The position numbers were made by a program, and so were the translations under genes. A stretch of 64,000 nt of DNA from Deinococcus ruber (GTDB lineage: Bacteria > Deinococcota > Deinococci > Deinococcales > Deinococcaceae), in assembly GCF_014648095.1 (NCBI RefSeq), contig NZ_BMQL01000005.1, forward strand, positions 1 through 64,000. The letters run 5' to 3'. This document shows positions 18,489 to 28,747 of this stretch, piece by piece (position 1 is the stretch's first letter; each line of letters starts with the position of its first letter). Below the pieces are notes generated by a model. That model was not told the DNA's origin, searched no databases, and was given only the letters and a program-made list of their open reading frames with translations.

Positions 18489-18494
18489 AGTATA
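18489..18494 (-). promoter_or_regulatory. -10 box of a leaderless promoter for the 158 aa secreted protein
   Basis: A near-consensus TATACT on the minus strand, 6 nt before the ATG at 18482. One of the clearest leaderless promoters in the window. Confidence 0.65.
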
Positions 18495-18532
18495 GGAAGG
18501 CAGAGCGCAGCCGTGTGCTCAGATGAACGCAG

Positions 18533-18560
18533 CAAAAAGCCCCGCCAGAAAAGACGGGGC
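18533..18560 (-). terminator. Intrinsic terminator of the upstream secreted-protein gene
   Basis: On the minus strand GCCCCG, a 10 nt loop and CGGGGC are followed by TTTTTGC. It lies 20 nt after the stop of the 18580-19050 gene and before the promoter of its paralogue, so each gene is its own unit. Confidence 0.75.
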
Positions 18561-18579
18561 CAGAAGGGGAAAGCTGAAT

Positions 18580-19050
18580 TCAGGGCAGCTGGTAGTTCAG
18601 GCCGATACGTCCGCCGTAGCCGAAGCCGATGCCGGTGCCGCTGCCAACCGTGATGCTGGGACCAGCGTTCAGCTCGGCAAAGACGCTCAGGGGAGCCGAG
18701 ACGTTGTACTTCAGGCCTGCCAGCACGTGGGGGTAGATCGAAACAGCCGAGCCGCCGCCCAGGTACACGCCCGCATCAAGGCCGAAGCCGTAGTAAGGCG
18801 ACAGGCCGCCGAAGTTCTGGCCGCTGATGGGGGTCAGGTAATCGACGCCGCCACCCAGGGTCAGGCCACTGGAGCTCAGGCCGAAGAATGACAGGTTCAG
18901 ACCGTAACGGATCGCGGAGCCTGCGCCCAAGTCGCTCTGATAGTGAACGGTCAGGCCGGAACCAATAGAGCCGCCGATGTAATTGGCTGCCAGCGCGGGG
19001 GTGGCACTTGCCAGGGCGAGGGTGGTCATGCCAAACAGGATCTTCTTCAT
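18580..19050 (-). CDS. Secreted beta-barrel-like protein
   Basis: 156 aa. A signal peptide MKKILFGMTTLALASATPALA is followed by Gly/Tyr/Ser-rich amphipathic strands (YYGFGLDAGVYLGGGSAVSI, GGGVDYLTPISGQ) and a C-terminal GLNYQLP. This pattern suggests a small outer-membrane-type beta-barrel, but no family name is recognised. The start at MKK is supported by TACACT 6 nt upstream. It is paralogous to the following gene (both end LNYQLP/INYRLP). Confidence 0.75.
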   Translation of the reverse strand: MKKILFGMTTLALASATPALAANYIGGSIGSGLTVHYQSDLGAGSAIRYGLNLSFFGLSSSGLTLGGGVDYLTPISGQNFGGLSPYYGFGLDAGVYLGGGSAVSIYPHVLAGLKYNVSAPLSVFAELNAGPSITVGSGTGIGFGYGGRIGLNYQLP

Positions 19051-19056
19051 GAAGAG

Positions 19057-19062
19057 AGTGTA
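19057..19062 (-). promoter_or_regulatory. -10 box of a leaderless promoter for the 156 aa secreted protein
   Basis: TACACT on the minus strand, 6 nt before the ATG at 19050, decides the start over longer in-frame alternatives. Confidence 0.6.
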
Positions 19063-19317
19063 CACGCGGGTTCGTGGCAGCACGCTTAGAAACTCTGAAT
19101 GGTATATACAGTGACTGTTGAGAAAAACAGGGTGTGAGAGCGACTGGAACGGCCTACAGGAATCTTTATTTTTGCTCCGAAAACGCCGACAGCCCTGCCG
19201 CCTGAAGCACCCGCTGAGCCATCTGGCCGATGCTGCCAGCACCGCCACTCGCTACGCTGGAACCATGAGAACTACCGGGGGGCCAGGCATGTTACCGCGT
19301 CGAGGAGCGCGGCTGAC

Positions 19318-19644
19318 ATGGCAAAACACAGCTACGAGCGGGGCCGCTGGAACAGGCGGGAAGCGAGACGGCGAATCCAAACAGGAGGGTATTGGACTGG
19401 CTGGGCACCACATGCATGGCCCAATGAAGACCCTGAGATTTACCACGAAGCCGCTATCCAGTACGTTCAGAAAAAGATTGACCGATCAGTTCACAAAGGG
19501 CTGCACAGATACTGCCGTGTCTATCACCGATTGTGGAGACGTGCTGGAAACGAAATCTGCCGCTTGTATGTCAAGAGCGATGAGAAGGCAGGCGAACTCG
19601 ACCCGCAGCCGCGACGCCTGGGCGTCATGTGGGACATCTGGTGA
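19318..19644 (+). CDS. Hypothetical basic protein with atypical codon use
   Basis: Not recognised. 108 aa, rich in Arg, Trp, Tyr and His (WNRREARRRIQ; RYCRVYHRLWRRAGNE), pI clearly basic, no membrane segment. Its third codon positions are much less GC-rich than those of the neighbours. GAGGAG lies about 10 nt before the ATG. An overlapping frame (19265-19651) has a TACGCT box 6 nt before its ATG but a less protein-like product, so which frame is used is unsettled. It sits just upstream of carB. Confidence 0.45.
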   Translation: MAKHSYERGRWNRREARRRIQTGGYWTGWAPHAWPNEDPEIYHEAAIQYVQKKIDRSVHKGLHRYCRVYHRLWRRAGNEICRLYVKSDEKAGELDPQPRRLGVMWDIW

Positions 19645-19658
19645 TGCATAACCATACA
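19645..19658. promoter_or_regulatory. Candidate single ARG-box-like site upstream of carB
   Basis: TGCATAACCATACA fits the ArgR core TGNATNNNNATNCA and closely resembles the site TGCATACCTATACG at argG. It lies 49 bp before the carB ATG. No partner site lies 21 bp away, so support is weaker than at argG. Confidence 0.4.
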
Positions 19659-19706
19659 TTGCCGTGACGCACCCAGGCTCAATCCGTGCCATACTGCTTC
19701 TCTGGA

Positions 19707-22781
<3,075 letters not shown>

Positions 22782-22843
22782 AGCCAACGGCACCACGAAC
22801 TGTACCTTCGCTCTGAGTGGGCAACCATGAGTCGGAGGGGCGG

Positions 22844-23362
22844 CTAGCTCTTCCCACTCAGCATCTCCCCCAGCCGCAGCACCGTGCGCCAGTTGCGCGT
22901 GGTGGTCGTCACCTTCAGGCGGTCGGGATTCAGCTTGGTGCGGCCCATGCCATCAGGCGTGTGCAGATACACTTCCAGCCCACTGTGTGTCCACTCGTCG
23001 GCCCCGCTCGGCACGGCCCCGAATGCCGCCAGCCCCGCCTGGGTCGGCACGGCGTCCAGCAGGGTCAGGTGAACTTTGCTGCCGTCGGCCCCCGCCTGAA
23101 GTGGGTAAGGATTTCTGCCGATGATGTCCTGCCACTGCGCCGCACTTCGCAGCAGTACCGCCACCGGAAAGCCAAAGCTCTGCAACAGGGCGGCTTCCAG
23201 CGCGGGCCTGCCGATGTCGCCGTCAAAGACCACGTTTCCGCTCTGGATGTACGTCTGAACGCCTGTCAGCTCCAGACGTTCAAACACGGATTTCAGGGCG
23301 GTCATCGGCACCTTATGGTGTCCACCGACATTGATGCCGCGCAGCAGCGCCACGGTTGTCAT
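22844..23362 (-). CDS. DUF1697 family protein
   Basis: 172 aa. The N-terminus TTVALLRGINVGGHHKVPM, then LTGVQTYIQSGNVVFDG, and the C-terminal TTTRNWRTVLRLGEML match DUF1697, a small soluble family of unknown biochemical role. CACACT lies 7 nt before the ATG, so a leaderless transcript fits. It is divergent from the FrnE-like gene across 114 bp. Confidence 0.9.
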   Translation of the reverse strand: MTTVALLRGINVGGHHKVPMTALKSVFERLELTGVQTYIQSGNVVFDGDIGRPALEAALLQSFGFPVAVLLRSAAQWQDIIGRNPYPLQAGADGSKVHLTLLDAVPTQAGLAAFGAVPSGADEWTHSGLEVYLHTPDGMGRTKLNPDRLKVTTTTRNWRTVLRLGEMLSGKS

Positions 23363-23369
23363 GCTTCAG

Positions 23370-23375
23370 AGTGTG
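23370..23375 (-). promoter_or_regulatory. -10 box of a leaderless promoter for the DUF1697 gene
   Basis: CACACT on the minus strand, 7 nt before the ATG at 23362. Confidence 0.4.
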
Positions 23376-23476
23376 GCGCATGGGCTGGTAACTCAGATCG
23401 TCTCCAACAAATAAAGCGCTTTACATTGTTCTCTTTCTTGCCACAACCCGGCGGCTGACAGGGCATCATCTGAAGC

Positions 23477-24232
23477 ATGACGACTGCTCCTTCTCCGCGC
23501 CTTCAAGTCGATATCTGGTCTGACATCGCCTGCCCGTGGTGCTACGTGGGTAAACGCCGATTCGAGGAGGCGCTGGCAAAGTTTCCTCAGCGTGACGCCG
23601 TGGATGTGGTGTGGCACAGCTTCGAACTCGACCCCACCACCCAGTCCGACGCCTCTGTGAACATGCGCGACATCCTGGCAAAAAAGTACGGTCAGAGCGC
23701 AGCACAGGCTCAGCAGATGCTGGACAGCATGACCCAGACCGCCGCCGCCGAGGGGCTGACCTATCACTTCGAGCGCCTTCAGGTCGCCAACACCTTCCTG
23801 GCGCACCAACTGCTGCATCTGGCTGCCGAACACGGCGTTCAGGCGGCCCTGAAAGAGCGGCTGCTGCACGCCCACTTCAGCGAGGGGCTGAATGTGGACG
23901 ACCCCGAAACGCTGATACGGCTGGCCGCCGAGGTCGGGCTAAACGATACCCTCACCCGCCGGGCGCTGGAGCAGCAGACGTATGCTGGAGCCGTGCGCCA
24001 GGACGAGGCCCAGGCACAGCGGTACGGCATTCAGGGTGTGCCGTTTTTCGTGCTGGACGGCACATACGGCGTCAGCGGCGCACAGTCGCCCGAGACACTG
24101 CTGGGTGCGTTGCAGCAGACCTGGAGCGAGCGCCACCCACTTCAGCTGATCGGCGTGGGCACAGGGGCAACCGACGCCGGGTTCTGCGACGACGGAAGCT
24201 GCGCCGTGCCGACGCCCCAGGACCAGAACTGA
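23477..24232 (+). CDS. frnE: FrnE-type DsbA-fold disulfide oxidoreductase
   Basis: 251 aa DsbA/2-hydroxychromene-2-carboxylate isomerase-like protein without a signal peptide, so cytoplasmic. The active-site motif is DIACPWCYVGKRRFEEAL (Cys19-Pro-Trp-Cys22); the cis-Pro region is GIQGVPFFVLDG. The C-terminal tail has FCDDGSC, that is Cys237-X4-Cys242. A CXXC plus CX4C pair is the hallmark reported for Deinococcus radiodurans FrnE, a disulfide isomerase linked to oxidative stress tolerance. Function here is inferred from that match. Confidence 0.9.
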   Translation: MTTAPSPRLQVDIWSDIACPWCYVGKRRFEEALAKFPQRDAVDVVWHSFELDPTTQSDASVNMRDILAKKYGQSAAQAQQMLDSMTQTAAAEGLTYHFERLQVANTFLAHQLLHLAAEHGVQAALKERLLHAHFSEGLNVDDPETLIRLAAEVGLNDTLTRRALEQQTYAGAVRQDEAQAQRYGIQGVPFFVLDGTYGVSGAQSPETLLGALQQTWSERHPLQLIGVGTGATDAGFCDDGSCAVPTPQDQN

Positions 24233-24303
24233 CAGCGTGACTATTGTTACGTAGGGTGTGCCGAAAGCACCGAATATCTTTCCTGTACTTCATGAATTTC
24301 AGA

Positions 24304-24309
24304 TAGAAT
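24304..24309 (+). promoter_or_regulatory. Candidate -10 box for the diguanylate cyclase gene
   Basis: TAGAAT in an AT-richer stretch 114 bp before the assigned start. It suggests a transcript with a leader of about 105 nt. No clear -35 box. Confidence 0.35.
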
Positions 24310-24422
24310 GTTGGGCAACGCAGGGGTCATCAATCGTCCCCCGACTTCTCCTTCGCTCTTTCTGACATCCGCTGTTCGGTCCTGCGTCACACCGTCCTGC
24401 ACCCGTCGCCACGTCCAGTGTT

Positions 24423-25736
24423 ATGCCCAGCAGTGTGTTGTTTCAGGCAGCACACCGAGCAAGCGGCATCGTGACCCACAAGATCACCGTGGCCAGCAAG
24501 ATCAGGGGGGTCATCATCGAGCGCAAGTCGAGCCGTTCGCCCTTCGTCGAGCCTCCCGGACCGGATGACACGCCGTCCATTCAGGATGTTTCGGTCGCGT
24601 ATGCCTGGACTTCAGTCAAACGCACCACCTTTCTGATGGTCGGGCCGCTGGGCATCCTGGCGTGTGGGCTGGCGCTGCTGGCGCAGTGGCACAGCATGGA
24701 CGGCCTCGACCGCTACGCCCTGCCCGGCCTGTCGGCGGTGCTCTTGTTGCTGACGCTGCTGCTGGCCGTGCGCCGCATCAAGGTCGCCTTCGCCACGCTC
24801 ACGTCGTTTCTGGCGACCACCGCGTATTTCCTGCTGGCCCTGAATCACCAGTTCGCGTGGTTCGTGCCCAAATACCAGATGCTCAGCGAGAACACCTACT
24901 GGTTCTCGGTGCTCTACGCCACCGCCTTCATCGCCTTTCGTACCCGCCACGCCTTCCGCATCTGCGCCGTCATCTTCGGGCTGGCGTGTGTCATCTGCGG
25001 CTATCACCTGCTGCATCTGCGAACCGAGCGTCTGCTGAACGACCGGATGCTGGCCTCCACGCTCCAGTTCCTGTTCTCCAGCGCGGTGCTGGTGCTGGCG
25101 CAGTACGCGGTGGGGCGACTGCGGCATCAGCTGGATCAGGTGAAGGTGGCGGCGTACCTCGACGTGCTGACCGGGTTGCCCAACCGCCGTTACGCCCAGC
25201 AGCTGCTCGAACGCAGCATGGCGCAGCACCGCCCCTTCGCGCTGGTGATGCTTGACCTCGACCACTTCAAGGCCGTCAACGACACCTTCGGGCATCAGGC
25301 GGGCGATCTGGTGTTGCGCGAGACCAGCCGCATCATCAGCCGCCACCTGAGCGGGTCGCAGCAGATGGTGCGCTGGGGCGGCGAGGAATTCGTGCTGATT
25401 CTGCCGGGGTTGAAGAAGCACGAGGGCAAGGCGCTGGCCGAGACGGCGCGGGCCGACCTGAACGCGCATGTGTTTGACGAGGTGGGACGGATTTCCGCGA
25501 GCTTCGGGGTGGCGGAGTATCTGGCGGGCGAGCGGCTGGACACGCTGATGGCCCGTGCGGACGCGGCGCTGTACGCGGCCAAGCGGCAGGGGCGCAACGG
25601 CGTGCGCGTGGCGATGGACGATGGTCGTCTCACCCGCATGGACCTCGTTCCCCCCGAGACGACCCCCGCCGATGGCCCGGTTTCTGCCGTGATTCCGCCG
25701 CCTGATACCCCACCAGATCAGCAGAGGAGCCGCTGA
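24423..25736 (+). CDS. Membrane-bound diguanylate cyclase (GGDEF)
   Basis: About 437 aa: a basic cytoplasmic N-terminus, six predicted transmembrane helices (residues ~65-235, for example LLLTLLLAVRRI and LQFLFSSAVLVLAQYAVG), and a C-terminal GGDEF domain. The GGDEF domain has DVLTGLPNRR, FALVMLDLDHFKAVNDTFGH and an intact active site WGGEEF, so it should make cyclic di-GMP. No RXXD inhibitory site is visible five residues before the motif. The start is uncertain: no ribosome-binding site precedes the ATG and GTG codons follow at 24471 and 24489. It ends against the next gene. Confidence 0.88.
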   Translation: MPSSVLFQAAHRASGIVTHKITVASKIRGVIIERKSSRSPFVEPPGPDDTPSIQDVSVAYAWTSVKRTTFLMVGPLGILACGLALLAQWHSMDGLDRYALPGLSAVLLLLTLLLAVRRIKVAFATLTSFLATTAYFLLALNHQFAWFVPKYQMLSENTYWFSVLYATAFIAFRTRHAFRICAVIFGLACVICGYHLLHLRTERLLNDRMLASTLQFLFSSAVLVLAQYAVGRLRHQLDQVKVAAYLDVLTGLPNRRYAQQLLERSMAQHRPFALVMLDLDHFKAVNDTFGHQAGDLVLRETSRIISRHLSGSQQMVRWGGEEFVLILPGLKKHEGKALAETARADLNAHVFDEVGRISASFGVAEYLAGERLDTLMARADAALYAAKRQGRNGVRVAMDDGRLTRMDLVPPETTPADGPVSAVIPPPDTPPDQQRSR

Positions 25737-26339
25737 GTGGAGCCGACCTCTTCAACCATGCCAGCTCTGAGTGCCGACAAGACCCAGTGGCGCGACTGGG
25801 CACGCGAACGCAGACGTGAACTGCTGAACGCAGACGCGCTGCCCGCCATCTCGGCGGCAATCTGCGCGGCGCTGCTCGATTTTCTGGACGAGCACCACCT
25901 GACGCGGGGGGTACTGGCGTATCACGCCCTACCGGGCGAGCCGGATATCAGCGCCCTTCAGGACGTGGTGCCGCTGTTTACCACCCGCGCCGTGTTCCGG
26001 CCCACACCCCGCCTCACGCTGCATGCGTGGCACAGCGCCACCGAGCGCAGCCGCTTCGGAGCCATGCAGCCGCCCAGAGGCAGCCCGGAAGTGCCGCTTA
26101 CCGCTGTGTCGGCGGTGCTGCTGCCAGGTCTGGCCTTCGACGTGCAGGGTGGACGACTGGGGTACGGCGGCGGCTTCTATGACCGCCTGCTGCACGACTG
26201 GAACATTCCCACCATCGGGGTGACGCCCGCTGCACTGCTGCTGCCGCACGTACCGACAGAAGCCCACGACATCCCACTGAAGTATGTGGCGACAGAAGTG
26301 GGCGTCAAGAAGGCGGAGGAAGCCGCTCGGAGCAGTTGA
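25737..26339 (+). CDS. 5-formyltetrahydrofolate cyclo-ligase
   Basis: Converts 5-formyl-THF to 5,10-methenyl-THF with ATP. 200 aa, normal length. Motifs: N-terminal basic helix WRDWARERRRELL, AVLLPGLAFDVQGGRLGYGGGFYDRLL (the glycine-rich phosphate/folate loop), and a C-terminal IPLKYVATE strand. The GTG start directly follows the stop of the diguanylate cyclase gene and has AGGAG 7 nt upstream; an ATG 21 nt further in is the alternative. Confidence 0.92.
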   Translation: MEPTSSTMPALSADKTQWRDWARERRRELLNADALPAISAAICAALLDFLDEHHLTRGVLAYHALPGEPDISALQDVVPLFTTRAVFRPTPRLTLHAWHSATERSRFGAMQPPRGSPEVPLTAVSAVLLPGLAFDVQGGRLGYGGGFYDRLLHDWNIPTIGVTPAALLLPHVPTEAHDIPLKYVATEVGVKKAEEAARSS

Positions 26340-26358
26340 ACCGAGTAGCCTCCCTTGG

Positions 26359-27567
26359 TCAGTTGTTGCCTGCCAGCAGGATGCTGCGCGGAGCCAGCGT
26401 GACGGGAATTTTCAGCGGCGTCGCGCCCCCGTCGCGCACAACGGTCAGGGTGACTTTCTCTCCGACCTGATGGGCGCGAATGGCCGACAGGAAATCGAGG
26501 AACGACGTGACCGGCTTGCCTTCGACAGCAGTGATGACATCTCCGGTGGCATGGTTCGGAACGTTGTTGGCATCGTAAGTCACGTGGCCGAGGGGGCGCA
26601 GACCAGCCAGATCGGCGGGGCCGCCGCGCACCACGCTGGTGAAGGCGAATCCGATGGTGTTGCCCAGCCCCAGATCATGAAAGAACTGAATCGGCAGGCC
26701 GTCTTCCGGCAGACCGTCGGCCCCCAGACCCACCACCGGAGCCTCGCGCTTCAGGCCGCCGCGCAGCTGAGCGAGCAGCGCACTGCCCTCGGTCACGGGC
26801 ACGGCATACGAGGTCAGCTGGAGGTCGTCGAGCGACGCCGTGGCCTGAGACGCCTCCGACTTGGAGCCGCTGGACGCCGAGTCGGCAGGCTGATAGCGAA
26901 TGTAGCTGGTAATGCCGATCAGCTGGCCCTGAGCGTTGAGCACCGGGCCGCCGCTGTCACCCGGGGCCAGCGGCGCATCGAGCTTCAGGGTGCCGGGCGG
27001 AAAGCTCGCCAGACCTGCTTCGGCATCGAGGGCCAGCAGTTTTCCGCTCTTGGCCTTCAGGAACTGCCCGCCCGCGTTGCCGATGGCGAGCGCTGCCTGT
27101 CCGACTCGGGGTGGCTGGCTGGAAATCGGCACGAACGGCGCACCCGCGATATTGATCTTCAGCAGTGCCAGATCGTGCTGGTCGTCGAATCCCACCACCG
27201 TCAGCGGATAGCGCTTCTTGTCGAGCGTCACCGCCTCCAGGCGGGTCGAACCGTAGACCACGTGATAGGCGGTCAGCACCTCGCCGCCCGAACTGATCAG
27301 CACGCCGCTGCCGATGCCGTTGGGGTCGGCGCAGGTCGGGTCTTCGGCTTTGCTGGGGCAGTCTTCGATCCGCAGGGCTGCCGCTCTGTTCTTCTGAAAC
27401 ACCGCGCTGAGCTGCGGCGAGATGGTGGGGGTCGTGGCAGCCTGGGGTGCCGCAGTGGCAGGGTGGGTCTTGGACGATTGAGCGCTGACATTCTGGGCAC
27501 TGGCAGACGACAACAGCAGGGCGACAGACAGCAGGCGCAGAGGCCAGCGGGCACGCAAAGCGTTCAT
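26359..27567 (-). CDS. Secreted trypsin-like serine protease with PDZ domain (HtrA/DegP-like)
   Basis: 402 aa with a signal peptide (about residues 1-24), a low-complexity Ala/Thr linker, a trypsin-fold domain and a C-terminal PDZ domain. The catalytic triad is visible: His102 (LTAYHVVYG), Asp132 (DDQHDLALL), Ser205 (APGDSGGPVL). The PDZ part holds GFAFTSVVRGGPADLAGL and GDVITAVEGKPV. It would act in the periplasm or cell envelope in protein quality control. Two Cys (C70, C79) near the start of the protease domain are unusual for DegP. CATACT lies 5 nt before the ATG. Confidence 0.9.
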   Translation of the reverse strand: MNALRARWPLRLLSVALLLSSASAQNVSAQSSKTHPATAAPQAATTPTISPQLSAVFQKNRAAALRIEDCPSKAEDPTCADPNGIGSGVLISSGGEVLTAYHVVYGSTRLEAVTLDKKRYPLTVVGFDDQHDLALLKINIAGAPFVPISSQPPRVGQAALAIGNAGGQFLKAKSGKLLALDAEAGLASFPPGTLKLDAPLAPGDSGGPVLNAQGQLIGITSYIRYQPADSASSGSKSEASQATASLDDLQLTSYAVPVTEGSALLAQLRGGLKREAPVVGLGADGLPEDGLPIQFFHDLGLGNTIGFAFTSVVRGGPADLAGLRPLGHVTYDANNVPNHATGDVITAVEGKPVTSFLDFLSAIRAHQVGEKVTLTVVRDGGATPLKIPVTLAPRSILLAGNN

Positions 27568-27572
27568 AATTC

Positions 27573-27578
27573 AGTATG
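27573..27578 (-). promoter_or_regulatory. -10 box of a leaderless promoter for the HtrA-like protease
   Basis: CATACT on the minus strand, 5 nt before the ATG at 27567, with no Shine-Dalgarno site. Confidence 0.5.
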
Positions 27579-27737
27579 CGCCTATGTTTTAAGCGAAGTT
27601 GTGGCTTTTGGTAGAAATACCTGGGGGCGGGTTTAGGGTACACATAGCTGTGAGCAGTCGGAAGATGAAGCAGCGCTCACACCTGTCCAGAGCAGACAGA
27701 GCTGGCGCCCCGGACGCTGTGCCACACTGACCCCACC

Positions 27738-28226
27738 ATGAACGCCCCCGACCTGCCTGCCACCCCGCCACGCTCGGTCTTCGTGTACGGCACGCTGATG
27801 CCCGGCGAGCGAAACGCCTGGGTCGCCCACACCGCCGCGCCCCCGCTCCGGGCCGAGCGAGCGCAGCTTCGCGGCTATACCCTCTACGATCTGCGCCCGG
27901 AAGGGTATCCGGCACTGACAGAGAACAGCCCTGCGACAGCGGCACAGACGACCGTCGAAGGCTGGGTGCTGCACTACGGCGAAGGCTGGGAAATGGCCCT
28001 GCCCCATCTCGACGATCTGGAGGGCCTGCACCTGACGCCGCCGCTGTATCACCGTCAGCAGGCCAGTGCCGCCACCGAGCGCGGGCCGAAGATGGTCTGG
28101 GTGTATGTGTACGCCCGCACAGACCGTCTGCTTCAGCCGGGCGCGGTGGTCGTGCTCTCGGGCCGCTGGACCGACACTGCCGACCGGGAACTCGATACCG
28201 GCTGGCCGGGGGTGGGAGAGGGGTAA
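27738..28226 (+). CDS. Gamma-glutamylcyclotransferase-fold protein
   Basis: 162 aa. The N-terminal VFVYGTLMPGERN motif (YGTL substrate-binding loop) and LPHLDDLEGLHL with the likely catalytic Glu place it in the GGCT/AIG2-like family, which cyclises gamma-glutamyl compounds to release 5-oxoproline. The exact substrate cannot be told. CACACT lies 9 nt before the ATG, suggesting a near-leaderless transcript. It is divergent from the protease gene. Confidence 0.85.
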   Translation: MNAPDLPATPPRSVFVYGTLMPGERNAWVAHTAAPPLRAERAQLRGYTLYDLRPEGYPALTENSPATAAQTTVEGWVLHYGEGWEMALPHLDDLEGLHLTPPLYHRQQASAATERGPKMVWVYVYARTDRLLQPGAVVVLSGRWTDTADRELDTGWPGVGEG

Positions 28227-28325
28227 ATCGGGCGGGCGGCTCACCTTCCTTGACAGGGTGCCCACGCTTCCCTAAAATAGTCGGGCTGTATTGGAAGCTT
28301 CGTCGCCAAGCAGCAAGACCTGTGT

Positions 28326-28403
28326 GGTGGGTTTAGCTCAGTAGGTTAGAGCGCCGCTCTGTGGAAGCGGAGGTCGGGGGTTCAAATCCCCTAACCCACC
28401 CCA
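28326..28403 (+). tRNA. tRNA-His (GUG)
   Basis: Cloverleaf readable by eye: acceptor GTGGGTT paired with AACCCAC, D-arm TAGCTCAGTAGGTTAGAGC, anticodon loop CTGTGGA giving GTG, and T-arm GGGTTCAAATCCC. An extra 5' G at 28326 opposes C73, the identity element of tRNA-His. The CCA end is encoded. Confidence 0.96.
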
Positions 28404-28524
28404 ACAATATATTTACCGGAAGGGACTACACCGGGCTTGGTTCTGGTCTGGGTCGATTCGAGATTGGGCCGGACTACTGGGCTGAGACACTTCAAACGGG
28501 TACACTTCTTCTGAAGAAGCCCAT

Positions 28525-28609
28525 GCGGGGATGGCGAAACTGGTAGACGCGCCAGATTTAGGATCTGGTATCGAAAGATATGAGGGTTCAAGTCCCTTTC
28601 CTCGCACCA
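28525..28609 (+). tRNA. tRNA-Leu (UAG)
   Basis: Acceptor GCGGGGA pairs with TCCTCGC (one G-U), the anticodon stem-loop CCAGATTTAGGATCTGG gives TAG, a long variable arm TATCGAAAGATA follows as in class II tRNAs, then T-arm GGGTTCAAGTCCC and an encoded CCA. Confidence 0.96.
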
Positions 28610-28619
28610 ACCTTGAGAA

Positions 28620-28648
28620 GCGGCCCTCCTGTGGGGCCGTTTTTCTTT
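28620..28648 (+). terminator. Intrinsic terminator after tRNA-Leu
   Basis: CGGCCC and GGGCCG form a 6 bp GC stem around a 7 nt loop, directly followed by TTTTTCTTTG. It lies 10 nt after the tRNA and about 100 nt before tig. Confidence 0.85.
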
Positions 28649-28747
28649 GTCCAGTCTTTTTGTGTTTGGCAGGTTCTTTGGTCAGTCACGGTTCAGGTAC
28701 AGAGCATTACCCATATCACACGCAGACAGCAGCGACGGGAGCGAACA

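Noticed and set aside
24308..24568. 86-codon plus-strand frame before the diguanylate cyclase gene
   Set aside because: It overlaps the start of the GGDEF gene in another frame, and its ATG overlaps the candidate -10 box TAGAAT.
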